7,392 bases of DNA from Chitinophagaceae bacterium. Its GTDB lineage: Bacteria; Bacteroidota; Bacteroidia; Chitinophagales; Chitinophagaceae. The stretch lies in contig CANKGM010000098.1 in NCBI GenBank assembly GCA_947481355.1, positions 1 through 7,392 on the forward strand, in the 5' to 3' direction. This document shows, piece by piece, positions 1 to 6,803 of this stretch. Position numbers and translations under genes: made by a program. The notes under the pieces were generated by a model. That model did no database searches, was not told where the DNA came from, and worked only from the letters and a program-made list of their open reading frames with translations. The stretch's first letter is position 1; each line of letters begins with the position of its first letter.

Positions 1-753
1 CATGTTTACCATATAATCCATTGATTCTACTGCATCAAGTGAAGATCTTCCTAGTTCCGGTGAGGCTGCAGCATGAGCTGATGTTCCGTAGAATCTAAAT
101 TTTGCCGATGAATTTGCTAAGGCACTAGTCATGGTAATTTTATTTTCTGCGTCAGGATGCCAATGTATAGCCACATCCACATCATTGAAAAGACCAGCAC
201 GGACCATATAAACTTTGCCTGAGCCACCTTCTTCTGCTGGGCATCCGAAAATTTTTATTGTTCCTAAGATTTTCTTTTCCTCAATTAATTTTTTTATCGC
301 AATACCTGCTGCTATGGAAGCTGTCCCAAAAAGATGATGTCCGCAGCCATGTCCTGCTGATTTTCCCTCTATTCCTTTTTTCTCTGAAATCGCTTGCTGT
401 GCTAATCCTGGTAGGGCATCGTATTCGGCGAGTATTCCTATTACTGGCTTGCCTGTGCCATATGTAGCAACGAATGCTGTTGGAATTTCTGCAACACCTG
501 ATTCTACGGCAAAACCTTCTTTTTTAAGCTGTTCTTGAAGCAAGGCAGTGCTTTTTACTTCTTTATAGCCAAGTTCTGCATTATTCCAAATTTGCATGGC
601 AATCCCTTTATATTGATCATGATTGGATTCTATTTCTTGAATGGCTGCCTGTTTTATCAATTCTATCAATTTACTCGTTGTCTTTTTTTGGGCAATTAGG
701 TTTAGCACAAAAAGGCAAGAAACTAATACTGCCATTATTTTTATTCTGATCAT
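1..753 (-). CDS. Secreted M20D family amidohydrolase (AbgB-like), C-terminal half outside window
   Basis: This metallopeptidase-fold hydrolase probably cleaves an amide bond of an N-acyl or aminobenzoyl-glutamate-type substrate. The first 251 residues are visible, about half the usual length of roughly 480, and the frame runs open off the window start. Visible M20D motifs are AEYDALPG (109-116), GHGCGHH (134-140; Cys137 and His139 expected metal ligands), PAEEGGSGK (172-180; Glu174/Glu175 as general base and ligand) and HWHP (197-200; His199 expected ligand). SAHAA (225-229) begins the dimerisation-domain region. Residues 1-22 form a signal peptide with likely cleavage after LIAQ, so the enzyme should be periplasmic or membrane-associated, unlike cytoplasmic E. 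coli AbgB. The ATG at 753 is chosen because it gives the complete signal peptide. An LVSC lipobox-like string at 10-13 is judged too early. The gene is divergent from the propeller gene at 873. The family is secure; the substrate is not known. Confidence 0.9.
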   Translation of the reverse strand, partial: MIRIKIMAVLVSCLFVLNLIAQKKTTSKLIELIKQAAIQEIESNHDQYKGIAMQIWNNAELGYKEVKSTALLQEQLKKEGFAVESGVAEIPTAFVATYGTGKPVIGILAEYDALPGLAQQAISEKKGIEGKSAGHGCGHHLFGTASIAAGIAIKKLIEEKKILGTIKIFGCPAEEGGSGKVYMVRAGLFNDVDVAIHWHPDAENKITMTSALANSSAKFRFYGTSAHAAASPELGRSSLDAVESMDYMVNM

Positions 754-832
754 ATTTGATTATTTGAGCACTCAATTTAACCGCTAATCCTTACATTTAT
801 GGTTGCTTTTAATATTTTTTACATTTTTTTAG

Positions 833-848
833 TTAGGTGTATACCTAA
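833..848. promoter_or_regulatory. Inverted repeat in the divergent intergenic region
   Basis: TTAGGT (833-838) and ACCTAA (843-848) form a perfect 6-bp inverted repeat around the loop GTAT. The right arm ends 24 bases before the propeller gene start at 873, and the repeat lies about 80 bases upstream of the amidohydrolase start. It could be an operator for a dimeric regulator acting on one or both genes, or a hairpin in the 5' leader of the propeller mRNA. No T-run follows the right arm, so a terminator is unlikely. A 6-bp palindrome can arise by chance in AT-rich DNA, so this is a candidate only. Confidence 0.3.
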
Positions 849-872
849 AAGAACATATAAAACTCACTACTC

Positions 873-3227
873 ATGGTTCAACATTACTCAATTTTGAAAA
901 AATTATTTTTTGCTACGTTTATTTTATCATTTTCTATTTCATTTGGGCAGATAAAAAAAGGGGTAGAAGTTGCAGCCTTTAAATCCCAGCAATCATTGAC
1001 TTCATCTTCGCCTTACCGTGATTTGACCTGGCGTAATGTTGGTCCAGATTTAATTAGTGGTCGATGTACTGAGGTACAAGGGGTTGCTGGTAACAGAAAT
1101 TTACTATATGCATCTTTTGCATCTGGGGGCTTTTGGAAATCTAATGATGCTGGGGAAAATTGGTTACCCCTTACCGATGCATTAGGTACACAATCCATAG
1201 GCAGTTTTGCATTAGCTCCTTCGAATCAAGACATTATTTATCTAGGAACTGGAGAAAGTAATATTCTTAGAGCTTCTTTTACAGGAATTGGTGTTTTTAA
1301 AACAAATGACGGTGGACGGAATTGGATTTCTCTCGGCTTAGAAAATACCGGAACAGTTTCTCGAATCATCGTTCACCCAACCAATCCAGATGTGGTGTAT
1401 GTTTCCGCTGGTGGTAAAGAATGGACTTACAATAAAGACAGGGGGGTTTATAAGACCGAAAATGGCGGTAAGTCTTGGAGTAAAGTTTTAGGATCGGATG
1501 AGCACACAGGTGCCATTGATATGATTATGGATCCTAAAGATCCGAATACATTAATCGTCTCAACTTGGAACCGAATACGACGAAGGTGGAGTGATCCTAT
1601 ACCTGAAGATGGAGATTATCTTTACAAGACAACCGATGGGGGAAAAAATTGGAGAAAATTAACAGATGGGTTACCGGAGACGAAGTTTACAGGACGTATT
1701 GGACTTACTATTTCAAAGAGTAATCCGAACGTCGTTTATGCATACGTTGATAATCATACTCCAAAGCGTGATCCTAAAGAAGGTGAGCTTGATCCTTATG
1801 GAAGGCCAATTCAGGTAATTCCAATTGGTGTTCAAGTGTATCGAAGTGATGATAAGGGGGAGCATTGGAAAAAAGTTAGCACTGAAGATGAAAAGCTTGA
1901 GCGTTTTGCTGGTACATATGGATGGGTATTTGGACAAATTCGTGTAGATCCTACTAATGAAGATATTGTTTATATTATGGGCCTTTCCATGGCAAAATCA
2001 ACGGATGGCGGGAAAACCTTTACTATTTTGAATCCTAAGGGTGAGCATGGAGAAGGTATGCATGGTGATAATCATGCCTTATGGATTGACCCTACCAACA
2101 GTGATTACATTATTAATGGTAATGATGGAGGTGTCATATTGACTTATGATGGAGGTCAGAAATGGAAGAATTTTTTTAGAAAAATTCCCACCACTCAATT
2201 TTATAATATCACCTATGATATGAAAACTCCCTATACTATTTTGGGCTCAGTTCAAGATGAAGGAAGTTTTATGGGGAGCATTAAAAATGAATACGGTAAA
2301 GCTCCAGATGCAATAATGCCTTGGCAGGATGCGCCAGGAGGAGAAGGTACAATCATTGCGGTTGATCCGAAAAATTCTGATATTGTCTATTCAAGTTCCT
2401 TTTATGGAAGGTTAATGAGAAGCGATCTTCGAATGCCAAGAATACCTTGGGATCAAGAGCCTAAACCAGATTCTGTTCGCTCTAAAGAGATTTTTCCAAA
2501 GAAATCAGACGGAGAGGAAGTACATCGTGGTGAATGGCTTGCTTATTCGTTAATTTCTCCACACGACAATAATGTGATTTATCATGGTTTTCAATATTTG
2601 TTTCAATCAAATGATAAAGGAGAGACATGGAAAAGGATTAGTGATGATTTGACGTATAACGATAAGAGTAGGATGGGTCGTACTCCATATGCGATTAATC
2701 ACCAGGCAATAACAGCCATAGAAGAATCCCCGCTCAAAAAAGGGTTACTCTATGTAGGCACTGATGATGGCAGGGTTTGGATGCGTGATGGAGAAAAAAC
2801 TCCTTTTATTTTAATCATCAAAGGTATACCACAAAATGCCCATGTGTCTAGGATTGTCGCTTCTTCAAAAGAAGTAGGGCGTGTTTATTTAACCTTAAGC
2901 AATAGGCGCGAAGACGATAATACGCCATATGTTTTTGTTTCTGATGACAAGGGTATAACGTGGACAAGCATTGCTTCTAATTTACCAGCTGCACCTGTTA
3001 ACGTAATTAGAGAAGATAGCAAGTATCCTACACACTTATATTGTGGTACTGATATGGGAGTATATGTTAGTTTAAATTCAGGCAAAAAATGGAGCTCGCT
3101 TCAGTCCAATTTGCCTGCAGTTGTTTCAGTTCAAGATTTATTTATTCATCCACGCGACCGAGATTTAGTTATAGCGACTTATGGAAGAGGGGTATACGTA
3201 CTTGATCAATTTCAACAAATAAAATGA
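873..3227 (+). CDS. Secreted Asp-box (BNR/sortilin-like) beta-propeller protein
   Basis: A 784-residue exported protein whose exact activity I cannot assign. Residues 1-25 form a signal peptide with likely cleavage at SFG|QIKK. Ten Asp-box motifs of the form [ST]-x-[DN]-x-G-x-x-[WF] occur near residues 90, 144, 195, 253, 325, 376, 424, 579, 690 and 733, which indicates one or two multi-bladed beta-propellers related to the sortilin/Vps10 and sialidase-like fold. HGDNHALWIDP (397-407) and NGNDGG (415-420) are typical of a large bacterial family often labelled 'glycosyl hydrolase'. I see no sialidase arginine triad or other catalytic set that proves this name. The protein stops soon after the last blade (ATYGRGVYVLD, 768-778), whereas many relatives carry a further C-terminal region. 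No secretion-sorting domain is visible. The start is supported by the signal peptide. It is convergent with the dehydrogenase gene, 33 bases away. Confidence 0.92.
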   Translation: MVQHYSILKKLFFATFILSFSISFGQIKKGVEVAAFKSQQSLTSSSPYRDLTWRNVGPDLISGRCTEVQGVAGNRNLLYASFASGGFWKSNDAGENWLPLTDALGTQSIGSFALAPSNQDIIYLGTGESNILRASFTGIGVFKTNDGGRNWISLGLENTGTVSRIIVHPTNPDVVYVSAGGKEWTYNKDRGVYKTENGGKSWSKVLGSDEHTGAIDMIMDPKDPNTLIVSTWNRIRRRWSDPIPEDGDYLYKTTDGGKNWRKLTDGLPETKFTGRIGLTISKSNPNVVYAYVDNHTPKRDPKEGELDPYGRPIQVIPIGVQVYRSDDKGEHWKKVSTEDEKLERFAGTYGWVFGQIRVDPTNEDIVYIMGLSMAKSTDGGKTFTILNPKGEHGEGMHGDNHALWIDPTNSDYIINGNDGGVILTYDGGQKWKNFFRKIPTTQFYNITYDMKTPYTILGSVQDEGSFMGSIKNEYGKAPDAIMPWQDAPGGEGTIIAVDPKNSDIVYSSSFYGRLMRSDLRMPRIPWDQEPKPDSVRSKEIFPKKSDGEEVHRGEWLAYSLISPHDNNVIYHGFQYLFQSNDKGETWKRISDDLTYNDKSRMGRTPYAINHQAITAIEESPLKKGLLYVGTDDGRVWMRDGEKTPFILIIKGIPQNAHVSRIVASSKEVGRVYLTLSNRREDDNTPYVFVSDDKGITWTSIASNLPAAPVNVIREDSKYPTHLYCGTDMGVYVSLNSGKKWSSLQSNLPAVVSVQDLFIHPRDRDLVIATYGRGVYVLDQFQQIK

Positions 3228-3260
3228 CATTGAAATTGGATTAGTTTTCCCTGCTTTTAT

Positions 3261-4079
3261 TTATAAAAACAGATCTGTAAATAATTCTGCACCTGGTACA
3301 ACTGAGTATTGTGAAAGATCTGTGATGCCCTCTGCTGCTAAGACTTGCTCGTCGATAAAGCAATTCCCTGTGCATTGTTCTGAAGACTTATTCAGGATAT
3401 AATAAACGGCATCTGCGATAATCTGAGGAGTTCTGCTCATTTTCATGAGCATTTCACCTCCCAATAAATTTTGTACCGCTGCAGTGGCAATAGTTGTTCT
3501 AGGCCAAAGGGCGTTGGATGCAATCTTATCTTGTTTTAATTCTTCTGCTAAACCTAGGGCAATCATACTCATGTTATATTTACTGAGTGTATAGGCTAGA
3601 TGGTTGCCTAGCCATTTAGGCTCCATATTAATTGGTGGAGAGAGATTAATGATATGTGGATTTTTACCTCTTTTTAAATGCGGAATGCAGTGTTTGGCCA
3701 TTAAGAATGTACCCCTTACGTTGATGCTATGCATTAGGTCAAATCTTTTGGCATCAGTTTGCTCGGTGTTATTTAATGAGATGGCTGAAGCATTGTTGAT
3801 GAGTATATCTATTCCTCCAAATGCTGCAACACCTTTTTCTATTGTTCCGATTATTTGATCTTCAAAACGTATGTCACATTGTACCGCAATTGCTTTCCCG
3901 CCTTTCGCTTCAATTTCTTTTGCTGCGGAGAAAATTGTCCCACCGAGTTTTGGGTCTTCCTCAATAGATTTTGCTGCGATGATTATATTAGCACCATGCT
4001 CTGCTAGCTTTAATGCAATCGCTTTTCCAATGCCTCTGCTTGCACCAGTAATTAATGCTGTTTTATGTTGGAAATTCAT
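3261..4079 (-). CDS. Short-chain dehydrogenase/reductase, HSDL2-like, without SCP2 domain
   Basis: A 272-residue NAD(P)-dependent oxidoreductase with the classical SDR layout: dinucleotide-binding TGASRGIG (11-18), NNAS (95-98), Asn120, and the catalytic set Ser147, Tyr163 and Lys167 (YTLSK). No signal peptide is present, so it is cytoplasmic. Several stretches resemble the catalytic domain of animal hydroxysteroid dehydrogenase-like protein 2: the PKLGGTI segment (43-49), GGIDILINNASAISL (88-102), the LSPPIN loop (146-151), NALWPRT (189-195) and the GNCFIDE tail (238-244). The sterol-carrier (SCP2) domain that follows in HSDL2 is absent and the protein ends at the usual end of the SDR part. 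The usual Pro-Gly after beta strand 6 is replaced by Trp-Pro, as in HSDL2. The substrate is unknown; a fatty or branched acyl compound is only a guess. It lies 109 bases downstream of lptC, and a weak purine stretch (GTAGGG) precedes the ATG. Confidence 0.92.
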   Translation of the reverse strand: MNFQHKTALITGASRGIGKAIALKLAEHGANIIIAAKSIEEDPKLGGTIFSAAKEIEAKGGKAIAVQCDIRFEDQIIGTIEKGVAAFGGIDILINNASAISLNNTEQTDAKRFDLMHSINVRGTFLMAKHCIPHLKRGKNPHIINLSPPINMEPKWLGNHLAYTLSKYNMSMIALGLAEELKQDKIASNALWPRTTIATAAVQNLLGGEMLMKMSRTPQIIADAVYYILNKSSEQCTGNCFIDEQVLAAEGITDLSQYSVVPGAELFTDLFL

Positions 4080-4176
4080 ACCCTACTTTTTATTGAATGT
4101 GATTATGCTTCAAGGTATTGATTTAGGAAGCCATTGGAATCATTTGCATATGACTTGCCATAAAAATTTATACAAA

Positions 4177-4194
4177 AATTGATTATACTCAATT
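4177..4194 (-). terminator. Possible weak intrinsic terminator after lptC
   Basis: On the minus strand AATTGA (4194-4189) and TCAATT (4182-4177) form a perfect 6-bp stem with the loop GTATAA, followed at once by TTTTTG. The left arm contains the lptC stop codon (TGA). The stem is almost all A/T, so it would be weak, but its position at the end of a four-gene leftward cluster and the T-run fit transcription ending before the dehydrogenase gene. Confidence 0.35.
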
Positions 4195-4725
4195 CTCAAC
4201 ACGTATTACACTATTTGTAACCTTATAAATTTCAAATGTTTTAAAATTTTGGGGAGCAGATAAGCCTTGGCCATACATAATCATATCTGGTGTGTGTATT
4301 CTTACTGCTTTCTCAGTAAAGAATTTTTGTAAACGTTGATCCCACCATAGTTCTTTGCAAAAGAGAGTGTCCCCTTTTATATTGTATACCCGAATACTAT
4401 CTTGTAAAAATACTTTGTTATCATTTTCGTAATACCTCGCAAATAAGGCGTCTAATTTGCTTTCAATATGCATGATGGAATCGTAGAAATCGATGTGCAA
4501 TGTTTTGGGAAGTTCAATTCTCGAGCTTGTATCTTGAAATCGCAACATAATGGGTGCGGTAAGTTTCGCTTTCATTTTCCCTTTCTGACTCATGTAGCTG
4601 GTAACATCAAGAATCTTATCAACGCCCAATTTTTTTTCAAATAGGGCATTAACTCTCTTTTCATCATTTTCACATGACATCAAATAGATGCTGCTGAGTA
4701 AAATGATGAAAATTAACCTAATCAC
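4189..4725 (-). CDS. lptC: LPS export lipoprotein LptC (Bacteroidota type)
   Basis: A 178-residue periplasmic protein anchored in a membrane by lipid, expected to receive lipopolysaccharide from the LptBFG transporter and pass it toward LptA/LptD. Residues 1-17 form a lipoprotein signal with lipobox LMSC and Cys18 as the modified residue; E. coli LptC instead has a transmembrane anchor. The rest is beta-rich, with the pattern GDTLFCKELWWDQ (118-130), FFTEKAVRIHTPD (135-147) and GQGLSAPQNF (152-161), which matches the LptC/OstA-like jellyroll family in this phylum. Length agrees with relatives (about 170-200). The start codon is GTG at 4725: an in-frame TAA lies upstream with no other usual start between, and the next Met (16) would destroy the lipobox. 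The start lies 14 bases after the barrel gene's stop, so co-translation is likely. No LPT partner gene is in view. The family is probable, based on motifs and context. Confidence 0.83.
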   Translation of the reverse strand: MIRLIFIILLSSIYLMSCENDEKRVNALFEKKLGVDKILDVTSYMSQKGKMKAKLTAPIMLRFQDTSSRIELPKTLHIDFYDSIMHIESKLDALFARYYENDNKVFLQDSIRVYNIKGDTLFCKELWWDQRLQKFFTEKAVRIHTPDMIMYGQGLSAPQNFKTFEIYKVTNSVIRVEN

Positions 4726-4739
4726 AAGGAGGGTAGATT

Positions 4740-6047
4740 TTATTGGTATTTTGGCTTGTTAAACCAAATATCACTGAGGTTAAAGCCAAGTGATAATCGG
4801 AAAATATTTTCTTTGATATTGGATGCATTGTTTCCTCTGAAACCGATCTCAAATGCAGTGTTTATAGCAGTATATTGATTTGAATAAACATTCCTTCTTA
4901 CTGGGAATCCAGTTCCAAACGATAAGGAATATACTGGAAGAGTTTTATCTATTTGAATTGCATCTTTTCCGAATGAGGTTCCAAGACGGTAAGCAACTCG
5001 TTGCCAAAAATTTAGTGATTTATCATCAGGTATGAATTGTCCTCCAAATCGTGCTGTCCATGAGTTGCTCATTTTGTCAGCCATCCCAAAATATCTGTAA
5101 TCATTCCATTTTGCAATATTGAACTCTGCTCCAACCATCCAACTACTTTCTTTTTCGAACATTATTCCTAAGCCCCAACTTGCAGGATATGTTATTTTTC
5201 CTTTTTGATTTTCTCCGCTGTATATGCTGTCAATTTTTTGAAATCCAACTGATGAATTGTATTCGACAGTTGCCCTAGAAATATTACGAGTAGCATTTAA
5301 ATTAGATTGTAAATTTCCATGAGCCCCAAGACGAATGAATGTTGACTTACTGAGTTTGATTTTGTATTGAATTCCTAGATTCAAGAAGATGCCGCCAAAA
5401 TGAGTAGTGTCTGTAGAGTTTGTTGATTTGTAAGCAATGGAGTCATTAATTAATGAAAACCTGGTGGTGTATTGTTTGTTTCCAAACATATACCCAGCAT
5501 TGAATCCTACACTCAATGATTTTGTGCCATATGCCATGCCTGTATAGAACTGATAGGTGCCGCCATCGCCAAAGTAATTGTACTCGGCACTATCGATTCC
5601 TGCTAGTCTAGTGGTAGTAGTGATATTGTAGTCAACTTTTGAAATGGGGCGAAGTCCAAAATTCATTCCCCAATTTCTTTTTTTGGAGAGTGGAACTCCA
5701 ATCTGCACATAAGATGGGATAAGGTTAGCTGAATTAAATTTTCTCGGTGGATTTAGCGCATTCAAGGTTCTTGATGTAAAATCTAGCCCAAAATCTAGGG
5801 TTGTAATTTTTAGGTTTGCGTAGGATGCAGGGTTATTGAAGTTAACAGCTTGGTAATCAGAAAAAGCGCTCGATAAGCCGCCCATTGCCCTATTAAGGAT
5901 ATTTTGTGCCGGAATCAAGTCTCCCAATCCATACCTTGAGTAAGGAGAGTTCTCCTGTGCGTTGGTCTCCATGGCCAATAGCGATAGCAGGGATGAAAGG
6001 GCTAAGAGTAAAAAAAATCTATTCGTTGTTGGTCTCACTGATCGCAT
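4740..6047 (-). CDS. Outer membrane beta-barrel protein (FadL/PorV-like superfamily)
   Basis: A 435-residue exported protein, probably an outer membrane barrel. The chosen start gives a signal peptide: charged RSVRPTTNR, a Phe/Leu-rich core at 11-25, and likely cleavage at NA|QEN (30/31). The mature N-terminus has SPYSRYGLGD (34-43), RAMGG (53-57) and NFNNPAS (69-75), resembling the 'NPA' signature of FadL/PorV-type barrels. The remainder alternates polar and hydrophobic residues with many aromatic strand ends, and it closes with a strand and the tail DIWFNKPKYQ. Its ligand is unknown. A longer reading from ATG 6107 adds 20 residues that break the signal peptide and lie inside coaX. The 6047 start has AAGGA four bases upstream, so I prefer it. 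The gene overlaps the coaX 3' end by 29 bases and lptC follows after 14 bases, which suggests coupled translation and an envelope role. Confidence 0.85.
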   Translation of the reverse strand: MRSVRPTTNRFFLLLALSSLLSLLAMETNAQENSPYSRYGLGDLIPAQNILNRAMGGLSSAFSDYQAVNFNNPASYANLKITTLDFGLDFTSRTLNALNPPRKFNSANLIPSYVQIGVPLSKKRNWGMNFGLRPISKVDYNITTTTRLAGIDSAEYNYFGDGGTYQFYTGMAYGTKSLSVGFNAGYMFGNKQYTTRFSLINDSIAYKSTNSTDTTHFGGIFLNLGIQYKIKLSKSTFIRLGAHGNLQSNLNATRNISRATVEYNSSVGFQKIDSIYSGENQKGKITYPASWGLGIMFEKESSWMVGAEFNIAKWNDYRYFGMADKMSNSWTARFGGQFIPDDKSLNFWQRVAYRLGTSFGKDAIQIDKTLPVYSLSFGTGFPVRRNVYSNQYTAINTAFEIGFRGNNASNIKENIFRLSLGFNLSDIWFNKPKYQ

Positions 6048-6744
6048 ACAATCCTTTATAAAGTAAATCGGGGTCTGCAAATATCTTATTTTTAAGTAGG
6101 CGAGCAAAATAGGTGCAATCCCCTCCGGTTAAAACGACGTTAAAGTTCCTGTATTTATCTGAGTATCCATCAATTATTCCTTCTATTTCTTTTGCCATGC
6201 CTAAAATAACGCCACTTAGGATGTTTGTTCGGGTATCATAGCCAATTAGAGGGAAATTCCAGTCCTTTTTTACAACTGGTAGCAATGCGGTATAGTCGTG
6301 CAAAGAATTCAGGCGCATTTCCATGCCTGGAGAGATTCCACCACCTAAAAATTGGTTGTATTTATTGATGAAATTGTACGTGATACAACTTCCTAAACCC
6401 ACTACAAGGTTATTTTTAGAAGGGAAGTTGTGAACAACAGCCGCTGCTAATGCTAGCCTGTCAGCCCCCATAGTTTCTGGTTTTCCCACTGGCACAGTAA
6501 AATTAAGCTTCGTTAGATGGGATAATTTGTGGAAACGGGTGTTTTCTTCAAGAATTCGTTCAATTTCTGGGGAGTGATGAATGACAGAAGAAAGGATAGA
6601 TTTATCAGGTTTGTACTCGTTTATTATGCTGTTAATGGTTTCGATGCCATCGCTTTCTAGTATAATGGAATCCATTAGGGTGCCATTGTTGAACAGGGCC
6701 GCCTTCATGCGAGTATTGCCTAGGTCGAGACAAACTGTTTTCAT
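6019..6744 (-). CDS. coaX: Type III pantothenate kinase CoaX
   Basis: A 241-residue cytoplasmic enzyme that phosphorylates pantothenate with ATP, the first step of coenzyme A synthesis. It belongs to the ASKHA (actin-like ATPase) fold and has the usual length (about 240-260). Visible motifs are DLGNTRMK (7-14; Asp7 in the phosphate-binding loop), GADR (93-96; Asp95 expected catalytic base), GGGISPGMEMR (134-144), TNILSGVILG (173-182) and the C-terminal nucleotide loop LTGGD (205-209). The motif usually written D-x-G-T-x-x-T-x-D reads G116-L-G-S-C-I-T-Y-N124 here, so two usually acidic positions are Gly and Asn. Everything else looks intact, so I call it functional, with this caveat. ATG 6744 gives the DLGNT strand at the normal distance from the N-terminus. 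The LON-domain gene ends 59 bases upstream; the barrel gene begins within its last 29 bases. Confidence 0.93.
   Translation of the reverse strand: MKTVCLDLGNTRMKAALFNNGTLMDSIILESDGIETINSIINEYKPDKSILSSVIHHSPEIERILEENTRFHKLSHLTKLNFTVPVGKPETMGADRLALAAAVVHNFPSKNNLVVGLGSCITYNFINKYNQFLGGGISPGMEMRLNSLHDYTALLPVVKKDWNFPLIGYDTRTNILSGVILGMAKEIEGIIDGYSDKYRNFNVVLTGGDCTYFARLLKNKIFADPDLLYKGLYAISETNNE
6052..6056 (-). promoter_or_regulatory. Ribosome binding site deciding the barrel gene start
   Basis: AAGGA on the minus strand lies four bases before ATG 6047, inside the coaX coding region. It is the clearest Shine-Dalgarno-like sequence in the window, where most other starts have none. It supports the 6047 start over the upstream ATG at 6107 and suggests re-initiation by ribosomes finishing coaX. 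Confidence 0.5.
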
Positions 6745-6803
6745 TCAATGGATTTTTGCAAAGTTGAGGTAAAGTTGTTTAATAACGGGGTTTATTTTGG
6801 TGT

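Noticed and set aside
258..467. 69-codon open frame on the plus strand
   Set aside because: It is antisense to the metal-binding core of the M20D amidohydrolase; the hydrophobic product reflects the complement of that sequence.
715..726. Lipobox LVSC in the amidohydrolase leader
   Set aside because: The Cys is at residue 13, before the hydrophobic core ends; cleavage after LIAQ fits better.
803..827. Bacteroidota-type promoter for the propeller gene (TTG and TACATTTT)
   Set aside because: The downstream box matches TAnnTTTG in all but one position, but the 14-base spacing is shorter than the usual range and the region is T-rich, so chance matches are expected.
3255..3268. Hairpin between the convergent propeller and dehydrogenase genes
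   Set aside because: TTTTAT/ATAAAA with a two-base loop is all A/T and covers the dehydrogenase stop; too weak and tight to call a terminator.
3871..4182. 103-codon open frame on the plus strand
   Set aside because: It is antisense to the dehydrogenase gene, its product is low-complexity Ala/Pro/Ile-rich, and the opposite frame has complete family motifs.
6048..6107. Upstream ATG giving a 455-residue barrel protein
   Set aside because: The added 20 residues place a non-signal segment before a clear signal peptide and extend the coaX overlap to 89 bases; the ATG at 6047 has a better ribosome site.
6759..6766. Promoter -7 box for coaX (CAACTTTG on the minus strand)
   Set aside because: It is one mismatch from TAnnTTTG but no TTTG element lies at the expected distance upstream.
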